Of a stretch of DNA of 31,637 nt, positions 1 through 8,506 are shown one piece after another. The translations under genes and the position numbers were made by a program. A model generated the notes under the pieces. The model was not told the DNA's origin. It did no database searches and saw only the letters and a program-made list of their open reading frames with translations. This DNA is from a virus: positions 1 to 31,637 of IMG/VR virus record IMGVR_UViG_3300042879_000865, one strand, 5' to 3'. Every line of letters starts with the position of its first letter. Within the stretch, counting starts at the first letter, position 1.

Positions 1-776
1 CCGTCGATGCCCGGTCGGTCGAAGGTACGGACAAGGCAGTCTATGAGCAAATCATCCACGAATACGGGCCTGACAGCGTTCAGGCTCACGTCGAAGTCTA
101 CGGTGAGTTTCCCAGTGCTGGAGATGATCAGTTCATCCCCGTTCATCTCGTCGATGACGCCATGGACCGCCCCCGCTACAAGGACACCTCAGCCCCCATC
201 GTACTGGGCGTCGATCCAGCGCGTTTCGGTGCCGACGCGACGGTCATCGCGGTAAGGCAGGGGCGTGACCTGGTCGCCATCAAGCGGTACAGGGGCGACG
301 ACACCATGGAGGTGGTCGGCCGCGTCATCGAGGCCATCGAGGAGTACAAGCCTGCACTCGTCGTCATCGACGAGGGCGGGTTGGGGGCGGGGGTCGTGGA
401 CCGCCTCAAGGAGCAGCGCTACAAGGTCAGGGGAGTGAACTTTGGGTCGAGGTCATCCAAGCCAGTCATGTATGGCAACAAACGTTCAGAAATGTGGGGG
501 TCGATGCGGGAATGGCTGAAAAGCGCGTCGATCAGCCCGGACCGGACGCTGAAGAGCGACCTGATCTCGCCCATGATGAAGCCGGACAGCAAAGGGGCGA
601 TCTATCTCGAGGGCAAGAAAGAGATGAAAGCCCGAGGCCTCGCCTCACCAGACGCCGCGGACGCGATAGCCGTTACGTTCGCGTTCCCTGTCGGCTCACG
701 AACCGAGCGCGTTGACAAGTCGCCGCGCAGGGCCTATGGTCAGTCCAGTGTTGCAACCTCTTGGCTAGGGTCATAA
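1..776 (+). CDS. terL: Terminase large subunit, C-terminal nuclease part (5' partial)
   Basis: The frame is open from base 3 and ends with TAA at 774-776, so the ATPase half lies outside the window. The visible part is the RNase H-like nuclease that cuts concatemeric DNA during headful or cos packaging. It begins with the linker motif GEFPSAGDDQFIP, common just before terminase nuclease domains. The acidic metal-binding residues are visible in order: GVD (Asp codon 213-215), VVIDEGG (Asp at 369-371), and SPDAADA near the C-terminus. The pattern DEGGLGAGVVDRL is typical of TerL nucleases. The stop overlaps the next start (TAATG), so translation is probably coupled. An ATG at 162 is internal and should not be used as the start. 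The family call is firm; the packaging type cannot be told. Confidence 0.93.
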   Translation, partial: VDARSVEGTDKAVYEQIIHEYGPDSVQAHVEVYGEFPSAGDDQFIPVHLVDDAMDRPRYKDTSAPIVLGVDPARFGADATVIAVRQGRDLVAIKRYRGDDTMEVVGRVIEAIEEYKPALVVIDEGGLGAGVVDRLKEQRYKVRGVNFGSRSSKPVMYGNKRSEMWGSMREWLKSASISPDRTLKSDLISPMMKPDSKGAIYLEGKKEMKARGLASPDAADAIAVTFAFPVGSRTERVDKSPRRAYGQSSVATSWLGS

Positions 777-1018
777 TGGCGCGCAAAGGCGTATCGCTGT
801 CAGTGGGACGGGGCGAAAAGCTACCCGTCTCCAAAGGCGCTGGCCTGACAGCCAAGGGCCGGGCCAAGTACAACGCCGCCACGGGCAGCAAGCTGAAGCC
901 CCCGCAGCCCGAGGGCGGCGCGCGCAAGAGGTCATTTTGCGCCCGTATGGGCGGCGTAGTCGCCAAATCGAAGAACGCAGAACGGGCGAAAGCCTCCATG
1001 CGGCGGTGGAAGTGCTAA
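776..1018 (+). CDS. Small basic phage protein, DUF6321-like
   Basis: 80 residues, very rich in Lys, Arg, Gly and Ser. It opens with MARKGVSLSVGRGEKLPVSKG and continues AGLTAKGRAKYN, ending in a Cys-containing RWKC tail. I recall near-identical openings in many phage proteins of the DUF6321 type (unknown function), usually beside terminase or portal genes. The start at 776 is preferred over an in-frame ATG at 761 because it gives the family's usual N-terminus and overlaps the terminase stop. Two Cys residues (RSFCARM and the final WKC) are conserved in the homologues I remember. The charge suggests nucleic-acid binding, but that is inference. Confidence 0.85.
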   Translation: MARKGVSLSVGRGEKLPVSKGAGLTAKGRAKYNAATGSKLKPPQPEGGARKRSFCARMGGVVAKSKNAERAKASMRRWKC

Positions 1019-1020
1019 AA

Positions 1021-1170
1021 ATGGCGTCAAAACCCGGACTTTACAGCAATATTCACGCTAAACGCGCCCGGATCGCCGCCGGATCAGGCGAAAAGATGCG
1101 CAAACCAGGCACGAAGGGCGCACCGACCGCCGCTGCCTTCCGCAAGTCGGCCAAAACACGGAAAAAGTGA
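1021..1170 (+). CDS. 49-residue basic conserved phage protein
   Basis: The protein starts MASKPGLYSNIHAKRARIA and contains GSGEKMRKPGTKGAPTAAA; about a third of its residues are Lys or Arg. The same motif order (GLYxNIHAKRxRIAAGSGEKMRKPG) is one I recognise from small hypothetical proteins placed just after terminase in many phages. The ATG at 1021 lies two bases after the preceding stop and is preferred to the in-frame ATG at 937, which lies within the previous gene. Function is unknown. Its position in a run of basic small proteins suggests a virion or packaging role. Confidence 0.8.
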   Translation: MASKPGLYSNIHAKRARIAAGSGEKMRKPGTKGAPTAAAFRKSAKTRKK

Positions 1171-1171
1171 T

Positions 1172-1456
1172 ATGCCGCTCGTCAAATCAGCCACAAAATC
1201 CGCATTTCGCAAGAATATCGCCGCTGAAATCAAGTCTGGACGCCCCCAGAAGCAGGCGGCAGCCATTGCATACGCCGTCCAGCGCGCTGCCAAGGGCAAG
1301 CCGAAGGCTGGCGGGGATATGAAGTACACGCAGCCGATGCCAATGCCCAAGCCGAAGACCGGCGGCATGAAGAGAACCATGCCCATGCCCGCACCCAAGC
1401 CGAAAATGGGCCGTGCCAACATGATGGCGCGCACAATGATGAAAAAAGGGGTCTAA
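1172..1456 (+). CDS. Small basic protein with a Met-Pro-Lys repeat tail
   Basis: 94 residues in two parts. Residues 1-45 form a compact segment (MPLVKSATKSAFRKNIAAEIKSG, then KQAAAIAYAVQRAAKGK) that I recognise from many small phage proteins of unknown function. Residues 50-94 are low complexity and carry two imperfect copies of a PMPMPxPKxGGMK unit, unusually rich in Met, Pro and Lys. It lies one base after the previous stop, in the same operon between terminase and portal. The repeat tail looks unstructured and could bind DNA or a virion partner (inference). No catalytic motif is visible. Confidence 0.8.
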   Translation: MPLVKSATKSAFRKNIAAEIKSGRPQKQAAAIAYAVQRAAKGKPKAGGDMKYTQPMPMPKPKTGGMKRTMPMPAPKPKMGRANMMARTMMKKGV

Positions 1457-1457
1457 A

Positions 1458-2138
1458 ATGGCCGAACAGAGCGTTACACGCAGCGGTAAGAGCAGCAGCC
1501 AACGCAAGAGCGAGGCGCAGTCCGTCAGCCGTGCTGGCAAGGGCGACCTTCAGACCGGTGTTTATGGTAAGACGACCATGGCCAACCCGATTGGCCGTCG
1601 TTATGCCTCGCCAATCGGCCCATCCAATCGCGGCTTTATACCCGGCGGCGACGGAATTATGGCACTAAACAACATTCGGATGACGCCTACAAGCAAAGCT
1701 CCTAAAGCGACGCCAAACGTCATTCCCGCCGCGCAGGTCATCAGCAACGTGACCCGCGAGCGCACGTCACCCGCGCCGTCCCGCCCCGCAGCGCCCGCCC
1801 GCATGGGCGTCACGCCAGCAACCGGCAAGACGACGGGCTTCACGTCTGGCACCAAGACCGGCACGACCATGACCAAGGCCGGTAAGGCCTTCAAGACGGC
1901 CGAGAGCGCCTATCAGCGTCAGCAGCGCATGGCGTTGGAAAAGATGGGTGTTGCAGGCCCTCGCGGTGGCACTAGCAAGACCAGCAGCAGCGCTGGCGGT
2001 ATGCGCAGCACGGGCGGCGGTTCGCGTAGCTCTGGCGGCGGCGCCGTTGGCAGCACCTCAGGAACGCGCGGCTACGGATCCGGCGGCAACGTGGGCCGTG
2101 GAGACGTCGGTGCAGGACGCAGGGGCGGCGGACGGTAA
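1458..2138 (+). CDS. Gly/Ser/Thr-rich basic protein with RGG-like C-terminus
   Basis: 226 residues, dominated by Ser, Gly, Thr, Ala, Lys and Arg, with almost no hydrophobic core. The last 60 residues are a run of SSGGG, TRGYGSGG and RGDVGAGRRGGGR segments resembling RGG-box tails. I do not recognise a domain. An AAGGGG-type ribosome site at the end of the previous gene precedes ATG 1458, and the stop codon abuts the portal ATG. The gene is probably real: it fills the operon exactly, and the Gly-rich coding is in frame throughout. Disordered basic proteins in this place may coat DNA or attach to the portal, but that is a guess. Confidence 0.7.
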   Translation: MAEQSVTRSGKSSSQRKSEAQSVSRAGKGDLQTGVYGKTTMANPIGRRYASPIGPSNRGFIPGGDGIMALNNIRMTPTSKAPKATPNVIPAAQVISNVTRERTSPAPSRPAAPARMGVTPATGKTTGFTSGTKTGTTMTKAGKAFKTAESAYQRQQRMALEKMGVAGPRGGTSKTSSSAGGMRSTGGGSRSSGGGAVGSTSGTRGYGSGGNVGRGDVGAGRRGGGR

Positions 2139-4298
2139 ATGGCTGACAACAGCGGCATCAAGGGCGCGGAGATCGTCGCAGACGGCGGGACGGACAAGGC
2201 TGACCTGCTCGCCACCATGCGCTCGCGCTTTACCATGGCCATCTCGGCATATGGTGAGAGCCGTGAAGACGAGTTGGACGACCTGCGTTTCATGGCAGGC
2301 TCGCCCGACAACCAGTGGCAGTGGCCAGCCGACGTGCTGGCCACCCGTGGTTCCGTGCAGGGCCAGACCATCAACGCGCGTCCGTGCCTGACCATCAACA
2401 AGCTGCCGCAGCACGTCCGGCAGGTTACCAACCAGCAGCGGCAGAACCGCCCGTCTGGCAAGGTGATCCCGGCCGACGACAACGCCGACGTAGCCGTGGC
2501 CGAGGTGTTCGATGGCATCATCCGGCACATCGAGTACATGTCCGACGCCGACGTGGCTTACGACACCGCCTGCGACAACCAGGTGACCTACGGCGAGGGC
2601 TACATCCGCATCCTGACCGAGTACGCCCGCGAGGACAGCTTCGATCAGGACCTGCGCATCGGGCGCATTCGCAACGCTTTCAGCGTCTACATGGACCCGA
2701 CGATCCAGGACCCGTGCGGTTCTGACGCCCAGTGGTGCTTCATCACCGAGGACATCGTCAAGGCCGACTACGAGCGCATGTTCCCGGACGCAGCACCCAT
2801 CTCGTCCATCCTGACCCGTGGCATTGGCGACCAGTCGCTCTCCATGTGGCTGTCGGAGAACACCATCCGCATCGCGGAGTATTTCTACATCGACCACAAG
2901 AAGGCGACGCTGCACCTCTATCCGGGCAACGTCACGGCCTTCAAGGGGACGCCGCAGGACCAGAACCTTGCGGCCATGTTCGGCAAGCCGCTGCGCACCC
3001 GCGTCGTGGACCGCCGCCGTGTCATGTGGCTCAAGACCAACGGCTACGAGGTGCTTGAGGAGCGTGAGTGGGCGGGCAAGTACATCCCCGTCGTCCGCGT
3101 CGTCGGCAACGAGTTTGAGGTCGATGGCCGCCTCTACGTCTCCGGCCTTGTGCGCAACGCCAAGGACGCGCAACGCATGTACAACTACTGGGTCAGTCAG
3201 GAAGCAGAAATGCTGGCTCTGGCCCCCAAGGCACCCTTCATTGGCTATGGCGGCCAGTTTGAAGGCTATGAGATGCAGTGGAAGACGGCCAACACCAACA
3301 ACTGGCCGTACCTCGAAGTGAACCCGGATGTGACAGACGGCGCGGGCAATGTCCTGCCTCTCCCGCAGCGTGCGCAGCCGCCGCTGGCACAGACGGGCCT
3401 TATTCAGGCCAAGATGGGCGCTGCCGAGGACATCAAGGCCACCACGGGCCAGTACAACGCCTCGCTGGGCCAGCAAGGCAATGAGCGCTCCGGCCGGGCT
3501 ATCCTTGCCCGCGTGCAGGAGGGCGACACCGGCACCTACCACTTCGTGGACAACCTCGGCCGCGCCATCCGCCACGTCACGCGCCAGCTTGTGGACCTGA
3601 TCCCGAAAATTTACGACACCGAGCGCATCGCCCGCATCATTGGCGTGGACGGTGAGGTCGGCATGGCCAAGATCAACCCGATGCAGCCCGAGCCGGTCAA
3701 GAAGATTTACGACCAGATGGGCAACGTGATTGAGAAGATTTACAACCCGTCTGTCGGTCAGTACGACGTCGTCATCACGACCGGTCCGAGCTACCTGACG
3801 AAGCGCCAGGAGGCCGTCGAGGCCATGGCCAACATCCTCCAGACTAGCCCGCAGCTTTGGCAGGTGGCAGGCGACCTGTTCATCAAGAACATGGACTGGC
3901 CGGGCGCGCAGGAGATGGCGGCCCGCTTCAAGAAGATCATCGACCCGAAGGTGCTGGCGGAAGACGACAAGTCGCCGGAACTTCAGTCTGCTGAACAGAT
4001 GGTCGAGGCGCTCACGCAGCAGTTGAATGAAACCATGGGTATGGTCGAGAACATCCAGAACTCGATGGAGGCCCAAGAGCTTCAGATCAAGGCATACGAT
4101 GCCGAGACGAAGCGGATCAGCGCCATGCAGCAGGCCATGACGCCTGAGCAAATCCAAGACATCGTCATGGGAACCATCGCGGCTGCGGTGGAGACGGGCG
4201 ACATCTCGTCTGGCAAGCCCATGATGCCCCAGCCAACCGAAGCACCCCGCGAGATGCCGCTGGGGCCTGAGATGCTTCCTGAAGGAGCGCCCGTATGA
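2139..4298 (+). CDS. Portal protein, P22 type
   Basis: 719 residues, the usual size for P22-type portals (about 720). The N-terminal part carries the typical early signature: RSRFTMAISAYGESREDELDD, then FMAGSPDNQWQWP, then RPCLTINKLPQHVRQVTNQQR. A middle region has VTYGEGYIRI and IQDPCGSDAQWCF. The C-terminal 100 residues are helical and Gln/Met/Glu-rich, compatible with the long barrel of P22-like portals. The portal forms the dodecameric ring at the unique capsid vertex, docks the terminase and passes DNA. Its last bases overlap the next start by 4 (ATGA). The antisense strand is also long and open, but that follows from GC-rich third positions. Confidence 0.93.
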   Translation: MADNSGIKGAEIVADGGTDKADLLATMRSRFTMAISAYGESREDELDDLRFMAGSPDNQWQWPADVLATRGSVQGQTINARPCLTINKLPQHVRQVTNQQRQNRPSGKVIPADDNADVAVAEVFDGIIRHIEYMSDADVAYDTACDNQVTYGEGYIRILTEYAREDSFDQDLRIGRIRNAFSVYMDPTIQDPCGSDAQWCFITEDIVKADYERMFPDAAPISSILTRGIGDQSLSMWLSENTIRIAEYFYIDHKKATLHLYPGNVTAFKGTPQDQNLAAMFGKPLRTRVVDRRRVMWLKTNGYEVLEEREWAGKYIPVVRVVGNEFEVDGRLYVSGLVRNAKDAQRMYNYWVSQEAEMLALAPKAPFIGYGGQFEGYEMQWKTANTNNWPYLEVNPDVTDGAGNVLPLPQRAQPPLAQTGLIQAKMGAAEDIKATTGQYNASLGQQGNERSGRAILARVQEGDTGTYHFVDNLGRAIRHVTRQLVDLIPKIYDTERIARIIGVDGEVGMAKINPMQPEPVKKIYDQMGNVIEKIYNPSVGQYDVVITTGPSYLTKRQEAVEAMANILQTSPQLWQVAGDLFIKNMDWPGAQEMAARFKKIIDPKVLAEDDKSPELQSAEQMVEALTQQLNETMGMVENIQNSMEAQELQIKAYDAETKRISAMQQAMTPEQIQDIVMGTIAAAVETGDISSGKPMMPQPTEAPREMPLGPEMLPEGAPV

Positions 4299-4660
4299 GC
4301 AACTGCGACAAGTTTCTAGGGATGCTGTTTCTGGCGCGCGACGTGACCCACTCCGCGCACCTGAACACGCGGTCCTACGCCAAGCACAAGGCTTTGGGTA
4401 AGTTTTACGACGAAATCATTGAATTGGCGGACAAATTTGCCGAGATGTATCAGGGCAAGTATGGCCTGATCGGCCCTGTCGCGCTGATGTCGGCCGACAA
4501 GTCGAACAACGTGACCGAGTTCTTGGAGCGTCAGGCCGAGCAGATCATGAAGACGCGCTATGACATCGTGGACCGCGAGTGTACCCCGCTCCAGAACGTC
4601 ATAGACGAGATTGTCGGATTGTACTATAAAACTCTGTACAAGCTCAAGTTCCTCGCATAA
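4295..4660 (+). CDS. Small helical phage protein, DUF5856-like
   Basis: 121 residues, predicted mostly helical, starting MSNCDKFLGMLFLARDVTHS and continuing HLNTRSYAKHKALGKFY. The patterns ARDVTHSAHLNT and ALGKFYDEIIELADKFAE look like a small four-helix bundle with His and acidic residues spaced along helices. I recall such proteins in phages under DUF5856 (a Dps/ferritin-like fold has been suggested for similar ones), but the assignment is from memory. It follows the portal with a 4-base overlap and so is probably made with the head-neck proteins. Role unknown. Confidence 0.7.
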   Translation: MSNCDKFLGMLFLARDVTHSAHLNTRSYAKHKALGKFYDEIIELADKFAEMYQGKYGLIGPVALMSADKSNNVTEFLERQAEQIMKTRYDIVDRECTPLQNVIDEIVGLYYKTLYKLKFLA

Positions 4661-4672
4661 GGACCGCTACCT

Positions 4673-4969
4673 ATGGGCCTCAAAACCACAACCGTTTGCC
4701 TCGGCTATCAGCAGATTACGCCGAACTCCGCCACCAGCCTCACGGTGCCTGCGATTGCGCCGGACGGCTCCAAGCAGCAGGCCACCTTCGCGGTCATCAC
4801 GCCGGAAATCCAGAACGTGCGCTGGCGGGACGACGGTACGGACCCCACGGCGTCGGTCGGCATGCCGATCTATGTTGGCACGTCGTTCCTCTACGACGGC
4901 GACCTGACCAAAATCCGCTTCATCAACACCGTCGCTGGCGGCAAGGTTAATGTGAGCTACTACGCATGA
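4673..4969 (+). CDS. Conserved small beta-rich virion-region protein
   Basis: 98 residues, beta-rich. The segment VRWRDDGTDPTASVGMPIYV followed by GDLTKIRFINTVAGGKVNVSYY is one I remember from small phage proteins near portal or coat genes. It probably forms a beta-sandwich, as in small head or fibre decoration proteins, but no function is established. A short purine-rich stretch (AAGGACCG) precedes the ATG. The stop overlaps the next gene's first ATG by 4 bases, so the two are translationally coupled. Confidence 0.7.
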   Translation: MGLKTTTVCLGYQQITPNSATSLTVPAIAPDGSKQQATFAVITPEIQNVRWRDDGTDPTASVGMPIYVGTSFLYDGDLTKIRFINTVAGGKVNVSYYA

Positions 4970-5331
4970 TGAACGTCACGGGGGTTCCGCTCAACATTGC
5001 TGGCGCGGCCTCCGCGGCCGGCTACATCATCACGGCCGATGCGATCATCACCGAAAGCACGACCACCCGCACGCTGTCGGCTGCCGACAACGGCAAGATC
5101 ATCTACTGCACCAACGGATCGGCTACGACCATCACTTGCGCCGCAGGGCTGGGCGCTGGCTTCTCCTGCACCATCATCCAAGGTGGGGCTGGCAAGGTCA
5201 CGGTCGCCGCGGGCGGTCAGACGCTGGTGTCCTACTCCAGCCTCTTCAGCACGATGGGGCAGTACGCGGTCATTTCTCTCATCTGCCCGGTCGCCAACAC
5301 GTTCGTGGCGGCGGGCAACCTCGGAGTTTAG
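4966..5331 (+). CDS. Small beta-rich structural protein of unknown role
   Basis: 121 residues, hydrophobic and rich in Thr, Ala, Gly and Ser, with alternating beta-strand pattern and very few charges. The segment TRTLSAADNGKIIYCTNGSA, followed by TTITCAAGLGAGFSCTIIQG, resembles short beta domains found in phage fibre and spike proteins. Two start codons are in tandem (4966 and 4969); the first overlaps the preceding stop. It sits directly before the spike gene and could be a spike-associated or head-decorating protein (inference). Three internal Cys residues are present. Confidence 0.65.
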   Translation: MMNVTGVPLNIAGAASAAGYIITADAIITESTTTRTLSAADNGKIIYCTNGSATTITCAAGLGAGFSCTIIQGGAGKVTVAAGGQTLVSYSSLFSTMGQYAVISLICPVANTFVAAGNLGV

Positions 5332-5334
5332 CCT

Positions 5335-7284
5335 ATGAGTGTAGCTCTTTCGCCCGTCGCTGGCGCCGCTGCGCAGTTTTTTGACAGCAATGGCGATCCG
5401 CTTAGTGGCGGAAAGATTTACACATATGACGCAGGATCTACCACACCGCGCGCGTCGTATACTAGCTATACGGGTGGCACCCCACACACAAACCCAATCG
5501 TTTTAGACGCCGCAGGTCGTGTACCTGGCGGCGAGGTTTGGGTTACCAACGGTGTTCAGTATAAGTTTGTCGTACGCACTTCTGACGACGTTTTGATCGG
5601 TACGTACGATAATCTTGTTTCTATAGTGACAATAGATAACAAGGCGCCTTTTGTTTCCGTAGCGGACTATGGTCCCATCAATACTGCGTCGCTTCTGGCG
5701 GCTATCTCCGCCAGCGACTACGTCTTTGTCAATAGCGGTACATACAACGGGCCTATTGACATTGCGCAGTCTAACAAGACCCTGATGATGGGCGACGATG
5801 TCGTTTTCTTCTTGCCGAACGGCACTGTAACGTCGTCCCTTGCTACCGGCCCAGCAGTCCTTCAAATCAGCGGAAATAACGTAACTATTCAGGGTGATTT
5901 TACCGTCAACGGTAATAAAGCGAACAATGATAGTTCGTCGTTCTCTTCATCCGTTCTTATCGGCAGTCTCAACATTTTAGGTGATAACTGCCAAATATAT
6001 GGCACGGCTACGGTTCTCGACGCATACTACCGCGGCGTTACGGTTGGCGGCAGCCTGGTGTCTGGCGGAGAAGTGCAGGGTTTTTACGCCAACAAAATCT
6101 ACGTTGCAAACGCAAACTTCTACTCAGTCATGCTGTGGTCTGTTGTCGATTGGCGTATTGAAGAAGTCCGCGCTACCACTAACGCACCGGGTACAACGCG
6201 CGATCAGCGCATTCGCACTGGGACACAGTCTTCTGCTACATCAATCTGCGGGCGCGGGTATATCGGCCTTGCGTACACCGATATAAATTGCGGATTTGTT
6301 GGAGAAGCAAAGACGATTGATGTCAGCATTGACACTGTGATGACTGGCGATGGCGGTAAACTGGAAGACTGCACTAACGTCCGCATCGGGCATTGGAACG
6401 CATATGATTGTTCTCGCGCGGCAGCACGTACTGCGTTCTTTTTAAACAACTGCGATAACTGTCATGTCGATAGCGTTATCGTAAATAGTTTTAACGATGA
6501 CGGTTCAAACACTCCCGCCATTTCTTTTAATGGGACTACTTCCTGTAGTGTCGGCTCAATCGTATCTGTCGGCAATCAGACAAACACTCCTAACTCAGAA
6601 CTTCGTATCCGCCAAGCTGATGGTCTTTATCTTGGTACTGTTGTCCTGCGCGATCCGGTTGGAACCTGCGAAGGGTTTTATTACGATCACGGCTATCCGA
6701 CGCAGCAAGACATTATTGTTGACGATCTTATCTCGCGTGGTCATACCACTTGGGATATTGTGGTCGAGAACAGAACCCCGATTACCATTCGCAGCTTTAA
6801 TTCAGATGCGCTAGTCCAATATCCGACGAACACGTACTACCCCAACATCACCGACAAAGACTTCCAAGAAATTGCCGCTTGGTCTCCAACGTATACAACG
6901 TCTGGAACTAATTTTACGTCCGTTACATACGACGGGATTACGGGCGCTAGGTACGTTAAACTTGGGAAGTTGGTGCATATATCTGGCATTCTGCGCACTG
7001 ACGCTATTACGGTCGGTGGGGCTAGCGGAACGGTGTGCATCGGTAATCTACCTTTTCCGGTAAAAAATGATGGCGATGCGTATGCGGCTATTCCCTTGTC
7101 CTCGGCGAACAGTTTTGCTGGCGATGTTCCGCTGAATGGCCGCGCAGTTCCTAATACCTCTCGTATAGAACTATACTACCGCACTAGCGTTAATGGCGAT
7201 GATACAGGCCTGGCCGTTTCCGACCTGAATACAGGGGCTAACTCAAACACTCTTGTTTTTGGCGGCGCTTATGAGACGGATTAA
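5335..7284 (+). CDS. Tail spike / receptor-binding protein with beta-helix body
   Basis: 649 residues. Residues 1-100 are a virion-attachment head: FFDSNGDPLSGGKIYTYDAG, then NPIVLDAAGRV, then YKFVVRTSDDVLIGTYDNL, a pattern seen at the start of many podovirus spikes and fibres. The middle (about 110-480) has short strands with regular Asn, Gly and Val spacing (NNVTIQGDFTVNGNKAN and similar), as expected of a right-handed parallel beta-helix. The C-terminal 150 residues look like a separate beta domain, perhaps for trimerisation or receptor binding. No catalytic residues can be assigned, so depolymerase activity is possible but not shown. Its base composition is much more AT-rich than its neighbours (22/60 GC at 5941-6000), which points to acquisition by transfer. 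Confidence 0.85.
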   Translation: MSVALSPVAGAAAQFFDSNGDPLSGGKIYTYDAGSTTPRASYTSYTGGTPHTNPIVLDAAGRVPGGEVWVTNGVQYKFVVRTSDDVLIGTYDNLVSIVTIDNKAPFVSVADYGPINTASLLAAISASDYVFVNSGTYNGPIDIAQSNKTLMMGDDVVFFLPNGTVTSSLATGPAVLQISGNNVTIQGDFTVNGNKANNDSSSFSSSVLIGSLNILGDNCQIYGTATVLDAYYRGVTVGGSLVSGGEVQGFYANKIYVANANFYSVMLWSVVDWRIEEVRATTNAPGTTRDQRIRTGTQSSATSICGRGYIGLAYTDINCGFVGEAKTIDVSIDTVMTGDGGKLEDCTNVRIGHWNAYDCSRAAARTAFFLNNCDNCHVDSVIVNSFNDDGSNTPAISFNGTTSCSVGSIVSVGNQTNTPNSELRIRQADGLYLGTVVLRDPVGTCEGFYYDHGYPTQQDIIVDDLISRGHTTWDIVVENRTPITIRSFNSDALVQYPTNTYYPNITDKDFQEIAAWSPTYTTSGTNFTSVTYDGITGARYVKLGKLVHISGILRTDAITVGGASGTVCIGNLPFPVKNDGDAYAAIPLSSANSFAGDVPLNGRAVPNTSRIELYYRTSVNGDDTGLAVSDLNTGANSNTLVFGGAYETD

Positions 7285-7290
7285 AACAGT

Positions 7291-8484
7291 ATGATTACTC
7301 CATCTTACGCAATAACCGCTACAGAACGAGTTCTACCTCGTCTCGCGCTCAACTTTACAACTGGCGTGCTTGATCCGCGCGTGACTGTTACTCGCGCTTT
7401 GAACACCGCCACTCGCGTCAACAGCAGTGGTCTTATTGAAACAGTCAACGCTGATCTACCGCGCTTTGACTATGATCGTACAACACTAGCCCCTAAAGGT
7501 CTGCTAATTGAAGAAGCACGTACAAACTTGCTTTTGCAATCTTCAGATGCTTCTCAGTCGCCTTGGACGCCAGCGTCAGGCGGCGCGGGCGCTTTAGCGG
7601 TTGTAACTGCTGCTGCTGGGATTGCGCCTGACGGTACAAACACTGCCGTTAGAGTTCAGTTCAATTGCACAGATGCGTCTTCGTCAAGTAATCGGTCGCG
7701 TATTCAACAGTCCGTAACTGTCGTTAACGGAACTACATACGCCAAGGCGGTGTGGATAAAAGCGTATGACGAAAATAACGTAGGAAAAACCGTTCGTTTT
7801 TCTGTTGAAGGCATCGCAAATAACGTTACCCATACACTTACTAATCAGTGGGTCCGCGTTTCCGCGCCAGCCGGCGCCGCCAACACAACCGCAGCCGTTT
7901 TTATAGTTGAAACGCGCGGTACCCTTACGACCCAAACTGCTGACGTTCTTATGTGGAATGGCACGGTTGAGGCCGGGGCTTTCCTGACTAGCGACATTAT
8001 TACTGGGGCAACGACAGCAACAAGAAATGCTGATGTTGCCACCATGACAGGTACTAACTTCAGCGATTGGTGGCAGGCGACGACAGGCGCCGCGGCGGCC
8101 CGTGCGCTGCCATCTACCGTATCTGGCACCCGTCCAGTTATTCAGTTTGACGATAATACCGCCGACAACTTCATTACGCTGCGCGGAAACACAACCAACC
8201 CGGAACTTTATATCAAGGCCGCCACTGACCAAGCGCAAATTGACGCCGGCACAATTTCGGCAAACACCGCATATACGCTTGCCGGAAGCTGGAACACAGA
8301 CAGTTGCGCCGCCGCGCTTAACGGCGCCGTCGCAATTACGGATGCCAGCGCAACTATCCCAACGGTCACTCAAGCCCGATTGGGATCGGACGGAACAAAC
8401 TATTTGAACGGCCATCTTCAGACCGTTCGATACTGGCCTCAACGCTTAATTAACGCAGAAGTACAAGCATTTAGTAAACTTTGA
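7291..8484 (+). CDS. Second spike/fibre protein with lectin-like fold
   Basis: 397 residues. The N-terminal third contains RFDYDRTTLAPKGLLIEEAR followed by TNLLLQSSD, a block I know from many phage virion proteins. The middle (about 85-230) reads as a carbohydrate-binding beta-sandwich. The section TTATRNADVATMTGTNFSDW and the end NGHLQTVRYWPQRLINAEVQ resemble concanavalin/LamG-like fibre domains. It starts six bases after the spike gene's stop and shares its elevated AT content at the 5' end, so the two look like one host-recognition cassette. Likely role is receptor or polysaccharide binding; the exact place in the virion is unknown. Confidence 0.8.
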   Translation: MITPSYAITATERVLPRLALNFTTGVLDPRVTVTRALNTATRVNSSGLIETVNADLPRFDYDRTTLAPKGLLIEEARTNLLLQSSDASQSPWTPASGGAGALAVVTAAAGIAPDGTNTAVRVQFNCTDASSSSNRSRIQQSVTVVNGTTYAKAVWIKAYDENNVGKTVRFSVEGIANNVTHTLTNQWVRVSAPAGAANTTAAVFIVETRGTLTTQTADVLMWNGTVEAGAFLTSDIITGATTATRNADVATMTGTNFSDWWQATTGAAAARALPSTVSGTRPVIQFDDNTADNFITLRGNTTNPELYIKAATDQAQIDAGTISANTAYTLAGSWNTDSCAAALNGAVAITDASATIPTVTQARLGSDGTNYLNGHLQTVRYWPQRLINAEVQAFSKL

Positions 8485-8489
8485 CTACC

Positions 8490-8506
8490 GTAACAAAACA
8501 TGTTAC
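8490..8506 (+). terminator. Small hairpin after the spike cassette
   Basis: A six-base stem (GTAACA with TGTTAC) and a five-base loop lie just after the spike gene stop and are followed by the T-containing stretch ACATTCTTT. It could be a weak intrinsic terminator or attenuator separating the spike cassette from the scaffold/coat genes. The stem is short and AT-rich, so this is tentative. Confidence 0.3.

Noticed and set aside
1441-1460. A-rich slippery-looking run near the end of the 1172 gene, possible -1 frameshift
   Set aside because: A -1 shift would not enter the frame of the following gene, and that gene has its own start directly after the stop.
2058-4157. A 699-residue open frame on the minus strand opposite the portal gene
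   Set aside because: It mirrors the portal frame in GC-rich DNA, has no recognisable domain and no ribosome site; the plus-strand product is clearly a portal protein.
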